DNA of 23,384 nt from a virus, in the IMG/VR virus record IMGVR_UViG_3300032323_000407, positions 1-23,384 of that record; one strand, 5' to 3'. Below are positions 14,324-21,498 of the stretch, one piece after another. The stretch's first letter is position 1; each line of letters begins with the position of its first letter. Below the pieces are notes generated by a model. The model was not told where the DNA came from, made no database searches, and saw only the letters and a list, made by a program, of their open reading frames with translations. Made by a program: the position numbers and the translations under genes.

Positions 14324-14562
14324 ACGCCTTCAGGCTTAGGTAGCTTTAGGCCATTGATCATTTCCATTCGGAAACCGCTCCAATGGGTGCTGCCATTTAC
14401 GATAATTGGCGCAGCAGTGTAACCAAGCTCCTTGACGTACTCAACGGCAGCTTCGTCTTTGCTCATGTCAATCTCTTCATACTCAATCCCTAATCGGTTC
14501 ATCAGGCGCTTGCTGGTGTCGCACTGGACACAGGATGGGAGGGTATAAATGACTACTGACAT
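14320..14562 (-). CDS. nrdH: NrdH-like glutaredoxin
   Basis: 80-residue thioredoxin-fold protein. The active site is C11-V-Q-C14, the sequence typical of NrdH, the hydrogen donor of class Ib ribonucleotide reductase in Actinobacteria and others. Further NrdH marks are TAAPIIV with the cis-Pro, and HWSGFRMEMINGL at the end. In the cell it would keep a ribonucleotide reductase reduced for dNTP supply. No reductase subunit gene (nrdE/F) is seen in the window, so it may serve a host enzyme or one encoded elsewhere in the phage. AAGGA stands 6 bases before the ATG, 8 bases after the HNH gene stop. It is the last gene of the leftward early operon. Confidence 0.88.
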   Translation of the reverse strand: MSVVIYTLPSCVQCDTSKRLMNRLGIEYEEIDMSKDEAAVEYVKELGYTAAPIIVNGSTHWSGFRMEMINGLKLPKPEGV

Positions 14563-14570
14563 TTTGTTCC

Positions 14571-15179
14571 TTACTTGGTAGCGTCCTCTACACGCCTTTT
14601 CTCAGCGTCTAGAAGCTCTTGGGTGGTTGCCTTGGTTAAAGGATCATGTGCCTCGTACGCGCCTTCTGGCACGAATGGCAGGGTCTGCTCAGGGCGCTCG
14701 CCATAGTGTGGATCATTAGCGCCGTGCCAAGTGTTGTGGCAGAAGGAGCAGATCCGGTGGACGTTGCCAACAGCGTTATTCATTGTGTTCTTATCTGGGC
14801 CGTGATGGCGATCTGTAGCAGCGCGACCAATGCAGCCAACGATTGGAACAACACCACCGCCAGCGAACTTTAGGTTAGCCCATTCGCAGACCATGCCAGT
14901 TTCGATAGGGAATAGCTCAGCAGCTCTTTTACGGCCCGTAGAGACTGGGTCCTTGTAGCTGCCGATGTCTTTAGTGCCAGCGTAGCCATCTTCGATGTAG
15001 CCGGCGTCTGTGGATGATCCAGAGATAGGACCATTACCTTCTTTTAGATCGCCAGTTGCGTTGAAGACTAGATGGCCACCGCAGCAGCAGTCGGCGGTGA
15101 AGCTATCTGACCAAGCATCTTGACATTCATTGTGATGTCCAGCTCGGCAGAGATAGCAAAAGTCATCGCCAGTACTCAT
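14571..15179 (-). CDS. HNH endonuclease with N-terminal Cys-rich zinc finger
   Basis: 202 residues in two parts. The N-terminus is Cys/His-rich (C8-x2-C11, H15, H16, C19, C31-C33, H36), a likely zinc-binding module. The nuclease part lies at about 95-160: C98, C116, RHHGPDKNTMNN with H125/H126, NVHRICSFCHNTWH with H141, C144, C147 and H152. The DRHH start, the Asn in the middle and the later His, within a CxxC frame, are the HNH or beta-beta-alpha-metal signature. Possible roles are DNA end processing, host DNA cutting or, less likely, homing: no intron or split gene is beside it. AAGGA lies 8 bases before the ATG; the start is 17 bases inside the primase-helicase gene. Confidence 0.78.
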   Translation of the reverse strand: MSTGDDFCYLCRAGHHNECQDAWSDSFTADCCCGGHLVFNATGDLKEGNGPISGSSTDAGYIEDGYAGTKDIGSYKDPVSTGRKRAAELFPIETGMVCEWANLKFAGGGVVPIVGCIGRAATDRHHGPDKNTMNNAVGNVHRICSFCHNTWHGANDPHYGERPEQTLPFVPEGAYEAHDPLTKATTQELLDAEKRRVEDATK

Positions 15180-17652
15180 CTCGATCTTCCTTGCTATCTA
15201 CCATGGAGTCTGTGTTGATCCCTAGGTCTACCAATTCTATACCAGTAAACATCCTGATGCCCGCGCCGTCAGTCTCGCCTACGTTTAGGCGTGAACGAAT
15301 CTCTCGGGCAAGTGCATTCTGAGTGATGTACTTCTCACCATTGTCGATACACCAATCACGATAAGCGTTGAACACGCTTGTCTTGGTTGCTGTACCGGTC
15401 GAAGCAAGGACAATGCGCTCATCAATGAACTTAGCAATGTGATCTTCTTCATGGCGGTAAGTAAGTGTAGATAGCTTGATGGAGTCTGGTTCGTTGAAGC
15501 CCTGAGTCGTGACCCTAACTGCGCCATCAATGATCCACTGCAAGATGCCTGGGCCTTCAGTCTCGATCATTGTCTGTGCAAAGTTCTCTTTACGCTTCTC
15601 TGGTGGAATCGTCACCTTGAAGTCAATCTTGCGAAGCCTTCTCCAGAATCCATCGCCACCAGACTTCACCGCTGGCAAGTGGTTCACTGCCAAGAACAGT
15701 GTGTGTGTTGGCTTGAAGTCAAAAAAGTTCTGGTTCATAAAGCGAGCAGATAAAGTGTCGCCACCAGTTAGCATCTTTACACGGGACTCGTTGAACTTAC
15801 CATCGGGGCGTGTCTCAGATGCCATAGCAAAGCGAACACCACGTAGTCGGGCGATCTCTGTTGGGTGAGTTGTGTTGGATGCATCAAGCAAGAAGTTCTC
15901 AGGCATTGTGGCAGCATAGTCGCCAAGGATGCCTGAAACTACATCTAGGAGTGTCGACTTTCCGTTAGCACCCGAACCGACAAGCACCGGTAGCACGTGG
16001 AACCGCGAATCTCCGAAGAGAGATGCCCCAAGCAATTCCTGCAGGTACGCAATTCTCTCATCGTCTTGGAGTACTTCCTTGAGAAAACCAGACCATAGAA
16101 CGGTAGGGATTGAACGTGGTGCGATAGTCGTCTGCCTAGTAACAAGATCCTTATTTCGATCCGCCTGGCGAATCTCTCCAGTTTGTAGATTGACAATACC
16201 CACCGGAGTGCAAAGATCGTTTGGTTGGGAGTCCATTTCGAGGGCCGTAACTTGGACCTCTGGGTCCGTGCCCGCAATTGTAATTGCATTGATAATCCTG
16301 TCTTTGTTTAGTGATGCTTGCGCCCACTTCATCTGGCCGTCATTAGCTGATGTGTGCGCTACGAATTCAGCAGCGTCGATGGCTGCTTGGTAAAGAGCTT
16401 TCTCTTTGTCTGGAACGAACCGGCCGCCATCCCAGCGGAACCAACCAAGGTCTGGCACGAACTTATAGTGGCCTTGGTTGTGATAAACCAACCTACGTGC
16501 GTTGGCTGAATCAGTGCGTCCATAAGTTCCGTAGCTAGCCATGTAGATCTCAACCAAGTCATCATGGTTTAGATCCTGGTTAGCTGAAGGCTCCCCAAGG
16601 ACGCTGGCTGGGTCGCCTAAGAAAAAATCCGAGTGCTGGTGTCTGCGAAGTTCTTTGTCTAGCTTGTCCTGATCAAATGTCTCAACACGTGCAATAGCCC
16701 ACTTGTTGGCCCCTTGAATCTCACCTTGGTGCATCTCGCGCTTAGGTGCCTGAGTCAAGAAGAATTGGAAACGCTCAGACACTAAGCGGATAAGCTCAGC
16801 GCTAGTGTCCTGAGTGATGCAGCCATTGCGGTGAGCTGCGTTGATCAAAACTAATTGCTGTAGTAGCCAGCCGTGCCTTGACTTAGGTGCGCCGTTAGTT
16901 GGGCGAACTCCAGCGTAAAGGGTTGGTGTGAACTGGCAGTCATGCGCTGCATACTCCCATTCATTAGCTGAGCTAACCAATTGGTATTCTTCTGGCAATG
17001 ACATCTCACTTGTGATGCCGTGAGAGATAAGCACGTCGTTGACTTCATCAATAGTGATCGGTCGCCAGTTCTTAGGGAACTGAGTAAAGACATCTACAGG
17101 GTTGCCTGCATCCTTGAAGTTGCGGGAGCCGGGAGCTCTGAAGATGCGAGGTAGGTCAAACACGCTATCAAGCTGAATGCCTTGCGATGCTGCTAGGAAC
17201 TTACAAAATGCTCCCCAGCGGTTTAGTACACCAGTTGCAAGAGCGTTGTCCATGTGGTCATCTTCGATGGCCCAGTAAGGCTGAATGCCGTGGCCTGAGT
17301 AAACAATCGCTGTTGGGCCAACTCCGATTACATCGGTGATCAAGTTGACAAAGTCTCGCGCAGCCTGAACAGATCCAGCGCCACCATCTTTGTAATCAAT
17401 GTCAATGTATACGGCGGCTAGCTGATCGATGTCTCTGGCAGTAGCTCTGCCGTTTACATTTGATGGGTTGATCTCAAACCAAATGTTGTTCTCAAGCGCA
17501 TCAAGTGCAGCAATAACGCTGTCGGCTAAATCAACCTTGATGGTTTTAGCCATGAACTTTTGCTTAGAAGATTGATAGCAAATCGTTACGTTGTCATCTT
17601 CTTCTCTACCTAGCCTAAGCAGGAGATCTTTGAAGTTGGATGGTGAGTCCAT
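15163..17652 (-). CDS. AEP-type primase fused to SF3 (D5-like) helicase
   Basis: Replication initiator-type protein of 829 residues. Primase-polymerase part (about 30-190): YIDIDYK with D84 and D86, SGHG with H121, and the late block FDLPRIFRAPGSRNFK with D166; these match the archaeo-eukaryotic primase triad. A linker domain (about 240-480) follows. Helicase part (about 500-770): Walker A GSGANGKST (559-567), acidic Walker B-like FAMASET (E613), motif C FLAVNHLP (N657) and arginines FWRRLRK (671-674), the D5/SF3 set. A winged-helix end (about 740-829) holds FNAYRDWCIDNGEKY. It would unwind DNA and make primers, possibly also copy DNA, as no DNA polymerase is seen in the window. AAAGGA is 4 bases before the ATG. 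A terminator lies upstream, so it probably has its own promoter or read-through supply. Confidence 0.9.
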   Translation of the reverse strand: MDSPSNFKDLLLRLGREEDDNVTICYQSSKQKFMAKTIKVDLADSVIAALDALENNIWFEINPSNVNGRATARDIDQLAAVYIDIDYKDGGAGSVQAARDFVNLITDVIGVGPTAIVYSGHGIQPYWAIEDDHMDNALATGVLNRWGAFCKFLAASQGIQLDSVFDLPRIFRAPGSRNFKDAGNPVDVFTQFPKNWRPITIDEVNDVLISHGITSEMSLPEEYQLVSSANEWEYAAHDCQFTPTLYAGVRPTNGAPKSRHGWLLQQLVLINAAHRNGCITQDTSAELIRLVSERFQFFLTQAPKREMHQGEIQGANKWAIARVETFDQDKLDKELRRHQHSDFFLGDPASVLGEPSANQDLNHDDLVEIYMASYGTYGRTDSANARRLVYHNQGHYKFVPDLGWFRWDGGRFVPDKEKALYQAAIDAAEFVAHTSANDGQMKWAQASLNKDRIINAITIAGTDPEVQVTALEMDSQPNDLCTPVGIVNLQTGEIRQADRNKDLVTRQTTIAPRSIPTVLWSGFLKEVLQDDERIAYLQELLGASLFGDSRFHVLPVLVGSGANGKSTLLDVVSGILGDYAATMPENFLLDASNTTHPTEIARLRGVRFAMASETRPDGKFNESRVKMLTGGDTLSARFMNQNFFDFKPTHTLFLAVNHLPAVKSGGDGFWRRLRKIDFKVTIPPEKRKENFAQTMIETEGPGILQWIIDGAVRVTTQGFNEPDSIKLSTLTYRHEEDHIAKFIDERIVLASTGTATKTSVFNAYRDWCIDNGEKYITQNALAREIRSRLNVGETDGAGIRMFTGIELVDLGINTDSMVDSKEDRDEYWR

Positions 17653-17680
17653 GACATCCTTTCAATAATAAGAATAAAGC

Positions 17681-17719
17681 GCGGGTGCCGGCCGAGAGAG
17701 GAGGGTAGCCGACACCCGC
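17681..17719 (-). terminator. Hairpin terminator between SSB-like and primase genes
   Basis: GCGGGTGCCGGC (17681-17692) pairs with GCCGACACCCGC (17708-17719): 12 bp with one G-T wobble, 15-base loop. On the minus strand it is followed by GCTTTATTCTTATTATT, T-rich but broken, so termination may be partial. The loop and the stretch 17735-17750 both contain purine-rich GAGAGAGG on the plus strand (pyrimidine-rich on the coding strand). Confidence 0.7.
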
Positions 17720-17749
17720 TAGTATCCTAACGTTCCAGAGAGAGAGGGG

Positions 17750-18382
17750 CTAGAAGGTTAGGACGTTCTCTACTGCAGAAACAGAAACGCCTAGGTTCTC
17801 TGCGATCTCTGCTGCAGTGAAACCGTTTGACTGTAGTGTCTCAGCAACTTTGGCTTGCTTTGAGTCTAAGGTTTCAATTTTACCACCACTTGCAGCAGGT
17901 GTTGCACCCATGCTGCCAAGTAGCGAGTCAACATCTGGCTTTGAAGTGCCAGGAGTGATTTCAATGGCGTAAAGCTTTACGTCATTGTAGCGCTTGTTCT
18001 GGGATGGCTTGGTTCCGGACAGGGTGATCTTGAGTGTCGAGCCTAGCTCTAGCTTCTTGATACCCTTCTTCGCCATTTCATCCTTGGTGGCCTTCAACTT
18101 CTGACCGAACAAGAAAACGCGGCGTCTGCCGTCGTCATCTGGATCGGATGGATCTGCATAAGAAGTTGCTAGCGTCACTTCGATCTGAAGCTTTGGCTTG
18201 CCGTCATCCCAGAACTCAAGTTTGGTTGGGTCCTCGTAGTTGCGAACCTGCACTGTGCGCAAGTCAACAATAGTTCCCTGGTATCCTTCGCCGACCTTGG
18301 TGTCTTTGAATGATAGTGATGGAACTGATACTCCGCCTAGTAGATCGTCTACGCCTGGGAGGTTCTCTGTGTAATCTGTCAT
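17750..18382 (-). CDS. OB-fold-like protein, candidate single-stranded DNA-binding protein
   Basis: 210 residues. About 20-145 looks like a single beta-barrel domain: VGEGYQGTIVDLRTVQVRNY, then KPKLQIEVTLATSY, RRRVFLFGQKLKAT, LGSTLKITLSGTKP, DVKLYAIEITPG. Similar proteins lie beside replication helicases and nucleases of actinophages and are taken as ssDNA-binding. There is a flexible Gly/Ala linker, then a small helical C-terminal domain at about 165-210 (KVAETLQSNGFTAAEIAENL, GVSVSAVENVL) that resembles a helix-turn-helix of the sigma or resolvase type. An acidic SSB-type tail is lacking. AAGGA lies 5 bases before the ATG, 32 bases after the nuclease stop. Function is inferred from fold pattern and neighbours. 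Confidence 0.6.
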   Translation of the reverse strand: MTDYTENLPGVDDLLGGVSVPSLSFKDTKVGEGYQGTIVDLRTVQVRNYEDPTKLEFWDDGKPKLQIEVTLATSYADPSDPDDDGRRRVFLFGQKLKATKDEMAKKGIKKLELGSTLKITLSGTKPSQNKRYNDVKLYAIEITPGTSKPDVDSLLGSMGATPAASGGKIETLDSKQAKVAETLQSNGFTAAEIAENLGVSVSAVENVLTF

Positions 18383-18414
18383 GTTATTCCTTAGTTTTAT
18401 TAGTGTTTTTAGTT

Positions 18415-19176
18415 TCAGATCATCGACTCAACGTCTGAATGATCCGTCTCATCATAGCGACGACAGCTAAAGCAAAAACTTGCCTTAGGTTGCTTCTCTA
18501 TGACCTTGTCCCATCCGACTAGCTCAGCAGCATCGATCATTGATTCAAGTACTGCAAGCGATTCGAGTGCGACTTGAGCATCGTAGCGGAGCATTACCAC
18601 CACTGCGTTCTCAAGCTTGTCCTCCCTTGGTAGGAAGGTCAAGGATACGTGGCTAACGTTGTAGCCCTTTTGCGCCCAACCATAGCCGTACAGCATTGCT
18701 TGGATGCGGTATTGATCCTTGATTTTGCCCTTGCGAGCATCCTCAAGAGCTGTCTTGCCAACAACCTTCCAATCGTTGACAACACCGTTCCATCCGTTGT
18801 TGCCAGTAAAGGCAAACATGTCGCATGATCCGGTAAGTTTCAAATCTTTGTACTCGTGTACGAATAGGCGCTCTTCAAGTTTGTAGTCCATTGTGTAGCG
18901 CGAATTGAAACCGTCTTCAAGTGCGTTGTGCACTGCGGTTCCAATGAATGGATACCATGCGCCGTCAATGTTTCTTGGAGTCTTAGCGAGCTTGCGTGCG
19001 ATGCATTTGCGGCAGTCCATGCCGACCTCGCTGATGCCAATTTCAATTTGCTTAGATCGCTCAGTGACGAATAGCTCTGGGATCCTGGCCATCCATGTTT
19101 GCGCAGCAGCTACTGCAATGTTATCGGCCTGGTTGTATTCACTAATCTCAGTCTGGTGAATTTTGATCGTTGCCAT
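18415..19176 (-). CDS. PD-(D/E)XK nuclease, Cas4/RecB-like, with four Cys
   Basis: 253 residues. RecB-family nuclease motifs in order: GTAVHNALE (H83, E87), TGSCDMF (D119), VVNDWKVV with D135-x-K137, and QAMLYGYG (Q159, Y163). Two CxxC pairs flank this core: C55/C58 (MDCRKCIA) and C235/C238 (FCFSCRRY). In Cas4 and AddB, Cys around the nuclease core bind a 4Fe-4S cluster, usually one before and three after; here the split is two and two, so a cluster or a zinc site is possible. It would be a DNA exonuclease acting with the SNF2-like helicase encoded just upstream (29-base overlap) and the SSB-like protein downstream, in recombination or host DNA breakdown. GAGGAG is 4 bases before the ATG. No CRISPR array is present. 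Confidence 0.82.
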   Translation of the reverse strand: MATIKIHQTEISEYNQADNIAVAAAQTWMARIPELFVTERSKQIEIGISEVGMDCRKCIARKLAKTPRNIDGAWYPFIGTAVHNALEDGFNSRYTMDYKLEERLFVHEYKDLKLTGSCDMFAFTGNNGWNGVVNDWKVVGKTALEDARKGKIKDQYRIQAMLYGYGWAQKGYNVSHVSLTFLPREDKLENAVVVMLRYDAQVALESLAVLESMIDAAELVGWDKVIEKQPKASFCFSCRRYDETDHSDVESMI

Positions 19177-20665
19177 TTGTCTCCTCGTCTATGCGCCCAG
19201 TCAAATGCTGGACGACCTTGCGGCTAAAGTCTACGCCTCTTGCGCCATCTAGGAGAGATCGGGTAGTTAGTCGGCGTGTCGTTGACACTTCTGCAATGGC
19301 CATGTCAATTGTGTGCCTTGATAGCAAGTGCCAGATAGATACCTTGTGCATGTTTGACGCACGGTGAATGCGGTCCTCGATCTGCTCCAGCTTGTCAGGG
19401 TCATAGGGTAGGTCAAGCATGATCAGGTCATCAGCGGTGTCAAGGGTAATGCCAACACCCATGCTGCCGGATAATAATACAACCCTCAGCGGGTCATTAG
19501 GATCCTGAAACCTATTCTGTACATCAGCACGTTGCGATGCAGATAGATCACCAGTGAGCAGCTCAGCATTGATGCCGTGCTTAGCTAACTGATCCTTGAA
19601 CCATTTGAGAGTCTTGACGTACTGTGATGCGAGCACCACCTTGCCGTTTAGTCCTAGGTCCTCCATGTAGCCACGCTCAGCCATCCATTCAAGCAACCAG
19701 TCAAGCTTGCTAGAGTGCGACCCTGCATAAGTAGCCAGCTGCCGTGCAATGGTGCTAAACACAAGTAGCGCAGTGGGCTGTGGATCCGCCATGGCTAGCC
19801 GTTCTGCCTCTTTGTATGCCTCGCGCTGATCTTTATTCATTAGTAGTTCGATGAAGTGATAAGACTTAGCTGGCAGCTCTGGCAGTACTTCTTCTTTGGT
19901 GCGGCGAATGATAAGCGATCTATCTAGCTCTGCCCAGTCATAAGGATTCTTCAGTGAGCCAACCTTCTTGACCGTGCGAGTGCGAGAAACCTTCTGATCA
20001 TAGACATTGAACTTATCTTGCAGCCATGACCAGTGCGACTTGCCGACTTGCGATGGAGCCATGAATTTCCAAGTGCCGTATCGGTACTCAAGCTTGCCTC
20101 GATCAGGTGTGCCGGAGATAGCGATGCGCATCGATTGCTTTGAGTCATGTACCTTTAGCTTGTCCAAGCCGCGCCAGAAGTTTGTCTTGTTGTTAGGTTT
20201 TACAACTGGCAGTACAAGGTGTGATTCATCAATGGCAATGGCTGACCAGTAAGGCTCAAACAGTGCCGGGACTCTAGATCCTTTAGCCGTCGTTGCCAAA
20301 GCGTCGTGGTTTGCGACGACGATAATTGGATAGGTCCCATTTTCTGAGAGGACCGAAGACAGAACCTTGTTCTTCTTTTCTGCGCCGCCTGATGATAGGT
20401 CCACTACTTTTAGGCTCGGGTATCTCGGTATAACGAACCTCTCGATCGTGTCGATCCAAGCGGTCCTGGCATTCACTACAGGTGTGAGAATCAGCATCGC
20501 GTGGCTGTCCATCGGGTTGTACAGATCCGCGAGCTCGAAGCTGGTCAAGACTTCTAAAGTTTTGCCAAGCCCAGGTTGATCTGCCAATAAAATAGACCGT
20601 TGGGATGCTATCTTCTTCGCTGCCTCCCTCTGGTATGGGTAAAGTATCTCCTCGTAAATTGTCAT
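19148..20665 (-). CDS. SNF2-type DEAD/DEAH helicase
   Basis: 505 residues from the ATG at 20665. It has the two RecA-like domains of SF2 enzymes: Q-like YPYQREA (9-15), Walker A DQPGLGKT (29-36), motif II DESH (146-149), motif III SGTP (184-187), then in the second half GKVVLASQYVKT, LSGSMGVGITL (motif V) and QIEDRIHRAS (motif VI). This set matches compact phage and bacterial SNF2-like helicases with no accessory domain; role in replication, recombination or remodelling of bound proteins. A start 7 codons upstream (20686) exists, but AGGAGAGG lies between the two, 10 bases before 20665. Most of the N-terminal 127 codons are also open in the frame of the preceding gene (20283-20855). The stop lies 29 bases inside the nuclease gene. 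Confidence 0.9.
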   Translation of the reverse strand: MTIYEEILYPYQREAAKKIASQRSILLADQPGLGKTLEVLTSFELADLYNPMDSHAMLILTPVVNARTAWIDTIERFVIPRYPSLKVVDLSSGGAEKKNKVLSSVLSENGTYPIIVVANHDALATTAKGSRVPALFEPYWSAIAIDESHLVLPVVKPNNKTNFWRGLDKLKVHDSKQSMRIAISGTPDRGKLEYRYGTWKFMAPSQVGKSHWSWLQDKFNVYDQKVSRTRTVKKVGSLKNPYDWAELDRSLIIRRTKEEVLPELPAKSYHFIELLMNKDQREAYKEAERLAMADPQPTALLVFSTIARQLATYAGSHSSKLDWLLEWMAERGYMEDLGLNGKVVLASQYVKTLKWFKDQLAKHGINAELLTGDLSASQRADVQNRFQDPNDPLRVVLLSGSMGVGITLDTADDLIMLDLPYDPDKLEQIEDRIHRASNMHKVSIWHLLSRHTIDMAIAEVSTTRRLTTRSLLDGARGVDFSRKVVQHLTGRIDEETNGNDQNSPD

Positions 20666-20855
20666 CTGGCTCAAGCCTCTCCTCATAGGCGAATGCGATC
20701 TGCATCGCTAGTTCTGTAATTGTTGATTTGAAATCACGCCATGTCATGTTGTCATCAGCGTTGTAAAGCTCGTTGTCTAAGAATTCAACTGCATCGTTGA
20801 GTCCCTCGATCCAAGCATTGAATCCCTCTTCATCTGAATAGTATCTCTGTATCAT
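20283..20855 (-). CDS. Acidic small protein running out of frame into the helicase gene
   Basis: The start is well supported: ATG shares ATGA with the WhiB stop, the same coupling as along the whole chain. Residues 1-63 (MIQRYYSDEEGFNAWIEGLN, later MTWRDFKSTITELAMQIAF) are acidic and helical, have no other gene on top of them and look like genuine protein. No stop occurs before the helicase start at 20665, and the frame stays open for 127 more codons, to 190 residues. That part has a different look: Arg- and Pro-rich (IIRRRRKEEQGSVFGPLRKW, YRRRKPRRFG), with a lone CSEC. It may be a real overlapping extension or simply the shadow of helicase codons read after loss of an older stop. A frameshift joining it to the helicase is another option, but the helicase has its own ribosome site and full N-terminus. 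Function unknown. Confidence 0.55.
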   Translation of the reverse strand: MIQRYYSDEEGFNAWIEGLNDAVEFLDNELYNADDNMTWRDFKSTITELAMQIAFAYEERLEPDDNLRGDTLPIPEGGSEEDSIPTVYFIGRSTWAWQNFRSLDQLRARGSVQPDGQPRDADSHTCSECQDRLDRHDREVRYTEIPEPKSSGPIIRRRRKEEQGSVFGPLRKWDLSNYRRRKPRRFGNDG

Positions 20856-21145
20856 TTCTTACTCCAAATCACTTTTCTATCGTTAGGTGTTGTACCGCCC
20901 CAGATGCCGTACTCTTCTTTGTGCTTGATCGCATAGATCTTGCACTGATTGACAACCTCGCAGCTATTACAAGCCTGCTTAGCCATCTTGGCGATCGATG
21001 CTGCCATGCCATCTCCAACTTCTGGGAAGTAAAGATCCGGTGCTTGGCGACATGGTATCTGACCTGCCATTGCATCAATTTGGTCGTTTAGTTCAAACCA
21101 ATCTCGTAGTCGTTCGTATGAATCAAAGGGCCTCCTGGCTCCCAT
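20852..21145 (-). CDS. whiB: WhiB-family iron-sulfur transcription regulator
   Basis: 97 residues with the full WhiB signature: four cluster Cys C32, C59, C62 and C68 (PCRQAPDLYF; ACNSCEVVNQC), then the G-I-W-G-G turn (80-84), followed by TTPNDRK, the basic end. WhiB proteins bind a 4Fe-4S cluster and act on the primary sigma factor or DNA; they occur in Actinobacteria and their phages. Mycobacteriophage TM4 carries one that inhibits host WhiB2 and blocks superinfection. Here it could redirect host transcription early; that is inference. The start at 21145 is chosen because AGAGG lies 6 bases before it and because the longer frame from 21247 adds 34 residues of atypical sequence inside the zinc-ribbon gene. 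It overlaps that gene by 23 bases and the next by ATGA. Confidence 0.93.
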   Translation of the reverse strand: MGARRPFDSYERLRDWFELNDQIDAMAGQIPCRQAPDLYFPEVGDGMAASIAKMAKQACNSCEVVNQCKIYAIKHKEEYGIWGGTTPNDRKVIWSKK

Positions 21146-21329
21146 TGTTATCCTCTTCTTGTAGCCATAGGTAGTAGTCGTCGGGTAAATGTTCTTCTGG
21201 CTTGGCATAGTAGCCATGCTCAGTGATGGCACAGAATGTACAGACAACTCTGTTGCCGGTGATCACTGTGTCGCTTGAATCAACAACACGATCACATGAG
21301 AAGCATAACCATTTGGAATTCTTAGTCAT
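21123..21329 (-). CDS. Small zinc-ribbon protein
   Basis: 68 residues with two CxxC pairs, C9/C12 (WLCFSCDR) and C30/C33 (VVCTFCAI), spaced as in a zinc ribbon, then an acidic end (PEEHLPDDYYLWLQEEDN). Part of the chain of tiny coupled genes: its ATG overlaps the upstream stop by 8 bases (ATGACTAA) and its end overlaps WhiB by 23 bases. Function not recognised. A metal-binding adaptor that touches nucleic acid or the host transcription machinery would fit the fold. Confidence 0.75.
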   Translation of the reverse strand: MTKNSKWLCFSCDRVVDSSDTVITGNRVVCTFCAITEHGYYAKPEEHLPDDYYLWLQEEDNNGSQEAL

Positions 21330-21498
21330 CTAGCAAGCTCTCTTTGTAGCCGTCATAGTCTGCATCGCAGTGGCATGATCCGTTGCATGATGCGCAGGTG
21401 TCATCTTCATAGCCGATGATGCCGTAGTTGCATTCCCCAGCATCAGTGCAGTCTTCCATAGTGTCGCCGCATCCCGAGCAGATTAGTTCGTCATTCAC
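21322..21498 (-). CDS. Tiny Cys-rich protein with GTG start
   Basis: 58 residues, below the usual size cut. AAGGAG stands 7 bases before the GTG, a strong ribosome site. Eight Cys: C7 and C10 (LICSGC), C16, C23, then C35, C38, C42 and C44 (DDTCASCNGSCHC), an acidic protein with room for two metal sites. It overlaps the preceding tiny gene by 8 bases (GTGAATGA) and the next by 8 (ATGACTAA), the same architecture as its neighbours. Function unknown. Codon frame and coupling make chance unlikely. Confidence 0.75.
   Translation of the reverse strand: MNDELICSGCGDTMEDCTDAGECNYGIIGYEDDTCASCNGSCHCDADYDGYKESLLDD

Noticed and set aside
14571-15179. HNH gene as a homing endonuclease in an intron or intein
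   Set aside because: No split gene, group I intron features or intein blocks beside it; it overlaps the primase gene as a normal operon member.
15929-16393. 154-codon plus-strand frame within the primase-helicase gene
   Set aside because: Antisense to the conserved helicase motifs, without start context or recognisable protein features.
17693-17748. Strong purine-rich ribosome-site-like sequences on the plus strand
   Set aside because: No plus-strand coding frame starts after them; they are the complement of pyrimidine tracts in the early operon gap.
18415-19176. Cas4-like gene as part of a CRISPR system
   Set aside because: No cas1, cas2 or repeat array in the window; phage Cas4/RecB-like nucleases commonly serve replication and recombination.
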